In this document: positions 52,201 to 61,200 of the stretch, one piece after another
Layout of the letters: every line of letters begins with the position of its first letter
How positions within the stretch are numbered: position 1 is the stretch's first letter
From: Apostichopus japonicus
Lineage: Eukaryota; Echinodermata; Holothuroidea; Aspidochirotida; Stichopodidae
DNA: 64,000 nt
Direction of reading: 5' to 3'
Assembly: GCF_037975245.1 (NCBI RefSeq)
Contig: NC_092579.1
Span: forward strand, 2,597,001-2,661,000
Notes under the pieces: generated by a model
What the model saw: only the letters and a program-made list of their open reading frames with translations
What the model was told of the DNA's origin: nothing
Database searches by the model: none
Made by a program: the position numbers and the translations under genes

Positions 52201-55200
52201 AGATGCAACAACAAATGATGCAAACACAGGTAAGTTGAGGGAAGGGTAGAGGAAGTGGTGAGTCTACAGATGCAACAACAAATGATGCAAACACAGGTAA
52301 GTTGAGGGAAGGGTAGAGGAAGGGGTGAGTCTACAGATGCAACAACAAATGATGCAAACACAGGTAAGTTGAGGGAAAGGGTAGAGGAAGGGGTGAGTCT
52401 ACAGATGCAACAACAAATGATGCAAACACAGGTAAGTTGAGGGAAGGGTAGAGGAAGGGTTGAGTCTACAGATGCAACAACAAATGATGCAAACACAGGT
52501 AAGTTGAGGGAAGGGTAGAGGAAGGGGTGAGTCTACAGATGCAACAACAAATGATGCAAACACGGAAGGGTAGAGGGAGGGGTGAGTCTACAGATGCAAC
52601 AACAAATGATGCAAACACAGGTAAGTTGAGGGAAGGGTAGAGGAAGGGTTGAGTCTACAGATGCAACAACAAATGATGCAAACACAGGTAAGTTGAGGGA
52701 AGGGTAGAGGAAGAGGTGAGTCTACAGATGCAACAACAAATGATGCAAACACAGGTAAGTTGAGGGAAGGGTAGAGGAAGGGGGTGAGTCAATTTCTTTT
52801 CTTTTTTACAGAAAAGAAGATTTTTTTTGTTAAACTTGCAACTTACTATTTTTTGGTTATGTACAAATGTGCTTATGTCGCAGATAGTAGTGTCAACTCA
52901 TTTTATAGCCAGTTAGAAATCTGGAGCAATATTTCTTTCATACGATGAAAAGATAAGATTTATTTGACCTTCGAGTGTATTCCAGGGAATTTACCACAAA
53001 ACTGTTTGTGTACCTACCTTTTGAAAGCTTTCATTTATTCAAGTTGTGGAAGTTAGTAAAATATAAATAGTTCTTAATAACAATGCTGAAGTTTCTCTTA
53101 TCTAATTTTTCTATCCTGTCAAAATTTTTGGAAACTATTTTGACATTGTACAGAAAATATTAAATAGTTCATAATTTCTTCACGAGGCATTCCTGAATTT
53201 TCTTGAATTTGACTTTCCAATGATGATTTATTAATATAAAAGTCTGTTTCTTGTATGAGTTGTAGATTAAGAACACATTTAAGTATTATATCTTTTCTCT
53301 CTATAGACTTTAGCACCACCACCACCTTCCATGATGTCTTTCAACAGTCAACCATTTCAGATGCCATACAGAAATCCTCAGTTTGAAAGCAAGGTCAGTG
53401 ACTATGTTTATTGAGCTTCCATAATTCAAATGTTTTTTATTTATTTATTTTTTGTCTGTTCCATGTCTTTTTATGATCATATTTTCCAATAATTCATATT
53501 TTCGTCGTTTGCACTGCCCTTTGCGCAAATTATTCATCAAAAAGATTTTTCAGTATCCCGTTATTTATTTTAGAAACCTGGGACGATACAGTTTGTCACT
53601 TTTCAAAAGAGATATTAACACTCATGCACAGCTTGTCACACTGTCATATTAGTGGACTCTAACCTGATCTGTTATGAACATAAGAACGTAGACTGATGAT
53701 CTTATTATCATTAACTGACAGCTAACTTTTAATGGTTGGACTAAAACAAATGTCCTTCATACAAGACATTTCTCACATATTGCCTTACTTGAATCTGGGG
53801 AGGAGTAGAATACTGTCATGATAAACAACCAATTACCACAAAGCTGTTCTCTTTTTGAATATTATTGTCTGTTGAGGTGTTCTAAGATGTTTAATAATGT
53901 TTTTTATCTCATGCCAGCTTCAACAACTTGAGGATGAGAAGAGATACTTAGAGACTTCCCTCAAATCTCTTCAAGATCAACACAAGCAACAACTAGCAGC
54001 AAAGGATGCAGCTCAACAGTTAGTTTATTAATAGTCGTGCATTCTTAATCAAAGTCATTAAATAGTCATGCATTCTTAATCAAATTTAGTAATAGTCATA
54101 CATTCTTAATCAAGTTCATTAATAGTCATGCATTCTTAATCAAATTTAGTAATAGTCATACATTCTTAATCAAGTTCATTAATAGTCATGCATTCTTAAT
54201 CAAGTTCATTAATAGTCATGCATTCTTAATCAAGTTCATTAATAGTCATGCATTCTTAATCAAGTTCATTAATAGTCATGCATTCTTTATCAAACATGTG
54301 GTTTTCTTTTTAATTTAATGCCTTTTGACACTGTTGTACCAACATTCAATGTTTACGAATCACCCAGTGGGGAATACCATCCATTACTCCTGTTAGAGAC
54401 CATGTTGATATTATCTGTTACTCCTGATAGAGACTACCTTGATATCATCTGTTACTCCCATTAGAGACTTATGTTGATATTCCATCTGAGACTATGTTGA
54501 TATCATCTGTTACTCTCATTAGAGACTATGTTGATATTCCACCTGAGACTATGTTGATATCATCTGTTACTCCCATTAGAGACTGTTGATATTCCATCTG
54601 AGACTATGTTGATATCATCTGTTACTCTCATTAGAGACTATGTTGATATTCCACCTGAGACTATGTTGATATCATCTGTTACTCCCATTAGAGACTGTTG
54701 ATATTCCATCTGAGACTATGTTGATATCATCTGTTACTCTCATTAGAGACTATGTTGATATTCCATCTGAGACTGTTGATATCATCTGTTACTCCCATTA
54801 GAGACTATGTTGATATTCCATCTGAGACTATGTTGATATCATCTGTTACTCCCATTTATAGAGACTACGTTCACTTAATCGAGGAGTCAATGAAGAAGAA
54901 GGAAGAGAGATTGAGACAAGAGCAGGAGGACCAGAAGAGACGGTTTGAAGATCGTTTGGAGGAGATGGTGTCTGAGAGGATGAGGATGACCACTGAGCAC
55001 CATCAGAGGATGCAGGAACTACAGACTGATTATCAACAACAGAGAGAAATCATCAACCGCGGCCACAAGTCAGTCTTATCTTTAATAATAAATCAGTGAT
55101 TAGTAATGAATGATTGATTACTATCAACAACAGAGAGAAATCATCGACCGTGGCCACAAGTCAGTCTTATCTTTAATAATAAATCAGTGATTAGTAATGA

Positions 55201-58200
55201 TTGATTACTATTAGCAACAGAGAGAAATCATCAACCATGGCCACAAGTCAGTCTTATCTTTAATAATAAATCAGTGATTAGTAATGATTGATTACTATCA
55301 ACAACAGAGAGAAATCATCAACCGCGGCCACAAGTCAGTCTTATCTTTAATAATAAATCAGTGATTAGTAATGATTGATTACTATCAACAACAGAGAGAA
55401 ATCATCAACCGCGGCCACAAGTCAGTCTTATCTTTAATAATAAATCAGTGATTAGTAATGATTGATTACTATTAGCAACAGAGAGAAATCATCGACCGTG
55501 GCCACAAGTCAGTCTTATCTTTAATAATAAATCAGTGATTAGTAATGATTGATTACTATCAACAACAGAGAGAAATCATCGACCGTGGCCACAAGTCAGT
55601 CTTATCTTTAATAATAAATCAGTGATTAGTAATGATTGATTACTATTAGCAACAGAGAGAAATCATCGACCGTGGCCACAAGTCAGTCTTATCTTTAATA
55701 ATAAATCAGTGATTAGTAATGATTGATTACTATCAACAACAGAGAGAAATCATCGACCGTGGCCACAAGTCAGTCTTATCTTTAATAATAAATCAGTGAT
55801 TAGTAATGATTGATTACTATCAACAACAGAGAGAAATCATCGACCGTGGCCACAAGTCAGTCTTATCTTTAATAATAAATCAGTGATTAGTAATGATTGA
55901 TTACTATCAACAACAGAGAGAAATCATCAACCGCGGCCACAAGTCAGTCTTATCTTTAATAATAAATCAGTGATTAGTAATGATTGATTACTATCAACAA
56001 CAGAGAGAAATCATCAACCGCGGCCACAAGTCAGTCTTATCTTTAATACTTAATCAGTGATTAGTAATGATTGATTGATTACTATCAACAACAGAGAGAA
56101 ATCATCAACCATGGTCACAAGTCAGTCTTATCTTAATACTAAATCAGTGATTAGTAATGATTGATTGATTACTATTAGCAACAGAGAGAAATCATCAACC
56201 GTGGCCACAAGTCAGTCTTATCTTTAATACTTAATCAGTGATTAGTAATGATTGATTGATTACTATCAACAACAGAGAGAAATCATCAACCATGGTCACA
56301 AGTCAGTCTTATCTTTAATACTAAATCAGTGATTAGTAATGATTGATTACTATTAGCAACAGAGAGAAATCATCAACCGTGGCCACAAGTCAGTCTTATC
56401 TTTAATAATAAATCAGTGATTAGTAATGATTGATTACTATCAACAACAGAGAGAAATCATCAACCGCGGCCACAAGTCAGTCTTATCTTTAATAATAAAT
56501 CAGTGATTAGTAATGATTGATTACTATCAACAACAGAGAGAAATCATCAACCGCGGCCACAAGTCAGTCTTATCTTTAATACTTAATCAGTGATTAGTAA
56601 TGATTGATTGATTACTATCAACAACAGAGAGAAATCATCAACCATGGTCACAAGTCAGTCTTATCTTAATACTAAATCAGTGATTAGTAATGATTGATTG
56701 ATTACTATTAGCAACAGAGAGAAATCATCAACCGTGGCCACAAGTCAGTCTTATCTTTAATACTTAATCAGTGATTAGTAATGATTGATTGATTACTATC
56801 AACAACAGAGAGAAATCATCAACCATGGTCACAAGTCAGTCTTATCTTAATACTAAATCAGTGATTAGTAATGATTGATTGATTACTATTAGCAACAGAG
56901 AGAAATCATCAACCGTGGCCACAAGTCAGTCTTATCTTTAAAACTAAATCAGTGATTAGTAATGATTGATTGATTACTATCAACAACAGAGAGAAATCAT
57001 CAACCATGGTCACAAGTCAGTCTTATCTTTAATAATTAATCAGTGATTAGTACTAATTGATGATTAATATTAGATATTAAAGATAAATTTAAAAAGAGAA
57101 AACCAGAGTTGACTGGTTCGGATCCTGTCCGAGTCGAATAATTACTTTGATTCGCTCTTCTAAATATTTTTATAATTTCCCATCAGTTTAAATAGTTCAT
57201 TTATTTAGATATACTCGACAATTTAGGTAGATTTTTCACCTTTCTTTTGTATCTGTTATTGTACCATTGTAAGTTCTAGTTGAAGTAGCTTGGGTAGTTA
57301 TGGGTAGTTGACCTAGTTGGGTAGCTCAATTAGGAGAGAGGAGGCATATTCCTGTGTTCACTTTTGAGTCAAATACAATTCTAGACAAATATTCTTTGCT
57401 TATTTGTAAAATTTGTCATGTTGTTTATTTGCATTACTCATAATTTGTATTTTCTTTTTGTTTTAGTTTAGCACTTATTTTGTTGAACAACACAATCTCT
57501 TTTTACAAGCCTGAATGAGATACAATGAATATAATGATAGTTCATGACTTCTTCATTTTTATAAACAGTCATATTTTAGATTACTAAAAGTAAGAAAAGC
57601 TTTCATGCTCAAGCTAACTTTTTCAAAATTATACTCGATTCTTAGTTTGGTGTTTTACAATAGTGTCATTTGATGGAAACACTAGAAATGAATAAGTTTT
57701 AATTAATTTTTGGAAAAAGGCCAATTTTTTTGTCTGTCAAGATTGCTTTTTAAAAGCTCATTCCAGCCATATTCATTGACCTCTCTCCAAGATAACAACA
57801 GACCAGGCCTTCATGTGGACACCTTGATAAACATAATGTCAAAGTTGTATTGGGAGGGAAAACCGAAAATGTTTTGATGAATTTTTCCTATATATCATAT
57901 GATGTATAATTGAACATCCTTTCACTTGGCTTTAAGTATTTCATATGATTTCCTGTTGTTGTATATTCCTTTGAGCTAAACTTTCAGACCTAGTACTAAT
58001 GGACAAAGCAGAACTCAATACTGAGCACTTTGTCATCTTAACTAACATCTTTAGAAATGTAATTTCACTATCAGATCATTAATGTAGTCAATTATAAAAG
58101 TTGTTTTATATTTAGTTTTTTATATTTTATTTTTTTCAAATGTTTCCTTTCTTTAACCATGACAGACAAGAGTTAGATGCAGTGACCCAGAAGCACCAGA

Positions 58201-61200
58201 AAGACTTGGAGCAAGTCCGACATTCTATGCAGGAAGAACTTGAGGCCATGAGTAAAGCGACTGATCATTCAAGGTTAATCTCGATTTAGTCTTCAGAATG
58301 TGCCGTCAATTAAAATCAAAATAGATTCTTTTAAATTGTACAAATATCAGATTGTTACAATCAGATCTCAAGTTAGTTTCAGTGACAATCCTAACCTATG
58401 CAGTATATTGCGGTGTGTCTCTGAATAATACGTTTACTTGTATTTATTATAGAATGCAAGTTGTTGTTGATAGTCGTTGTTGATAGTTGTTGTTGATAGT
58501 TGTTGTTGATTGTTGATAGTTTTTGCTGATAGTTTTTGTTGATAGTTGTTTTTGTTGATAGCTGTTGATATCCACAGCTTTGCTGTTCCCTTTAATGTAA
58601 TGTTGCTTTCATCTGACTATATACCATAGATCCCTGTATGTTTCTATCTCTTTATAACTTCTATAAGTAATCTTGATTTTTTTTTCCCCGACTATGTATG
58701 TCAGATCCCTGCAGGCTGTGATGAGTCAGGTGGGTGTAGTCGGACAGGAACTGGGCTCTCTACAGACCAGAATGTCAAGTGAACATCAGCAGCAGTTAGA
58801 CAGGCAGAGATCTGAACTGACTGAGAAAGATCAACAACTCAAAGGTAGGACTAACTTAACCCTGGTTAGAATCCTGTAATAGTCAATAATACCTTTGCTC
58901 TTTCATTCATGGATTTATTTATCGAAGCAATGTTGTTCCACTACGACATCAGACTCTTGTCTTATACATCGCTGATTGAAATTTATTTTCATGTTTTCGT
59001 ATGTGGTGGGGGGGGGGGCTTGTTGGGGGAGGCAAGTGGTGGATAACAGTAGGTCTGAGGTTGTAACTTAAATTACATAGCTTAGTCTGTTTACCATCAC
59101 AATCACCAAGTTACTCTTCCAGTATTCTGTAAATATTGTTTCAAGTTCATTTTTCTTGCCTAAATATGCCCGGTTACTAAGACATTTGCAATACCCACTC
59201 CTGCCCAGATTCTCATATGTACAGTAAGCTAGACCTAGCTACATTTGCTGTGAAGGTGTCGTAGACTTAGGCTAAGTTTGACATTTGTTAAGTAAATTAA
59301 CAATCAAAATAAAATAAAAGTGTTAGCAAACTGCTTATCCACTATAGAGCCTGTGTAGGAGAATATGTTGGCCTGACGTTTCGATCCTAGCAGGATCTTC
59401 TTCAAAGGCTAAATGACAAGTAACAGTAACAGAAAGGACAAAATCACGCACAGAATACAGATAGGTTAATGAGCAGGGTGAACACAAAGAGATAGATGTA
59501 AGGGGATTAGTAGACAAGGGATAGAGAGAAGAAAAAAAGAAAATTAACAATCATCTTTTTGTCTTATCCTTTTGTTGTCACACTGTCCAAAACCTGTTAC
59601 AAATATAATTTTGTTTTGCTTATATATTGGAGCCTGGATGTGTTGTAACATTGGCGAGTGTAACCAGCTGCTGTTCAACATGATTGCAACTAATGTTTTG
59701 CTTTTATTTGCTTACTTTTCTTGTAGACCTTCAGAAGAGTTTAGAACACCAGCAGGATGAGATGATAGCTGAGAGGTCTCGTCTAGAATCAATGATACAA
59801 AGATTAGAGACCCAAATTAGACAGCAAAGCACACAACTGGATGAGGTATTAGAATCTCATTTCAATTATCTTCATGTCACAAGCAATTATATCTCAATAT
59901 CCAAAAGACAATGGATTTTCTTCTTTCACAATTATTTTCGTACTCTGTTGTTTTGGGTTGTTATTCCTTTCAAGTGATTTGTACATGCCAGTGTTAAATC
60001 CAGAATACCTGACATAGTTAAATCAATTTTTGCAAGTTATATCAACGTCTCATCTAAAATTTTTACTTTTGTTCGTTGCCATGGGTTGCATGGTTTTCTG
60101 GTTTTTTAATGTGACCAATTCATCTCTCATCACATCATTATTATTGGAAGTGGGTGGTGGTACTCTTCAGTACTTCTTGAATAGAAGGAATTTAGAGAAA
60201 CCTTACGAGTAGAATCGTGTCTTTGTTTCTTTTTCGGCACTATAGGAGAGATGGAGGTTGCGTCAGGAGCAGACCAAACTCTCCAGCTTCCAGAGAGCTC
60301 TCGAAGAGGAGAGAAAGATAGCTGCAGAACAAACCGCATTGCAACAGGTGGCCCTGCAACAAACACGGGTGAGTAGCCTCCACCTGGACTCGAGGGTGGG
60401 ATTAGGTGTGTGGGAGGGGATTTGAGAGGAGAGGGGTATGAAATAAAAACAAAGGTATCAATGAAGTTTGAAAGGAATTCAGACCAAAGTGGACATTTCT
60501 GAGGACAGTACAGTAAGTAGAACCAAATAAAACAGTTAAGACTTTATCGGTCGGCATATTGTAGCCGTATGTGTGATCTATGATATCAACCCTGAGGTGA
60601 ATACTGAAGTTTGCCACACACGCCTGTAGATATTTCATATTTAATCATTTGAGGTGTACAGAATAAGACACAACAATAAGAAAAGAATAATTTCCAGAGC
60701 CAGTCACAAATGACTTCATTTTGAGTGGAGACGTTCTCCCTCGCAGTGGAGTACTTGTCCAACTTTGTGAAGGCCGACTATTGCGATGCGGTTATCTCAT
60801 ATAAAGAAATGGTTATATTCAATTGACGGTCAATAACTTCTTTGGCTAACCCCATGCCTCAAAATTCAGGCTATCTACTGGCTAAATGCCAATTGATTTA
60901 GCAGTTTGCCAGTAGAAAAATAAGATATGATATTTAAGTCGCTCGGAGCAACAATTAGTCAAAAAAATTGATCTTGTTTTCCGTACCTAACATAAGCCCT
61001 CTCTCACTTCATATTATCAGCAAATATTATTATGCTGCTCTCATAAAGTCTGTACAGTAAATAATGTATAGTACTTCTAGGCTAATTCAGGAAAAGTGCC
61101 AATGGGGATTTGAATTAAGCCAGTAGGATCAATTAGCTCATGAATGCAAGTGGCTAAAATTGCAAGATTCTAGGCCTGCAGCCCTATAATCTTACAAGAT

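Noticed and set aside
52197-52496. Open frame of 99 codons on the minus strand with repeated LTCVCIICCCIC
   Set aside because: It is only the complement of the 67-bp minisatellite. A unit without stop codons gives a long open frame by chance.
54028-57055. Regular repeats considered as a CRISPR array
   Set aside because: The units are direct tandem copies without unique spacers, and the genome is animal.
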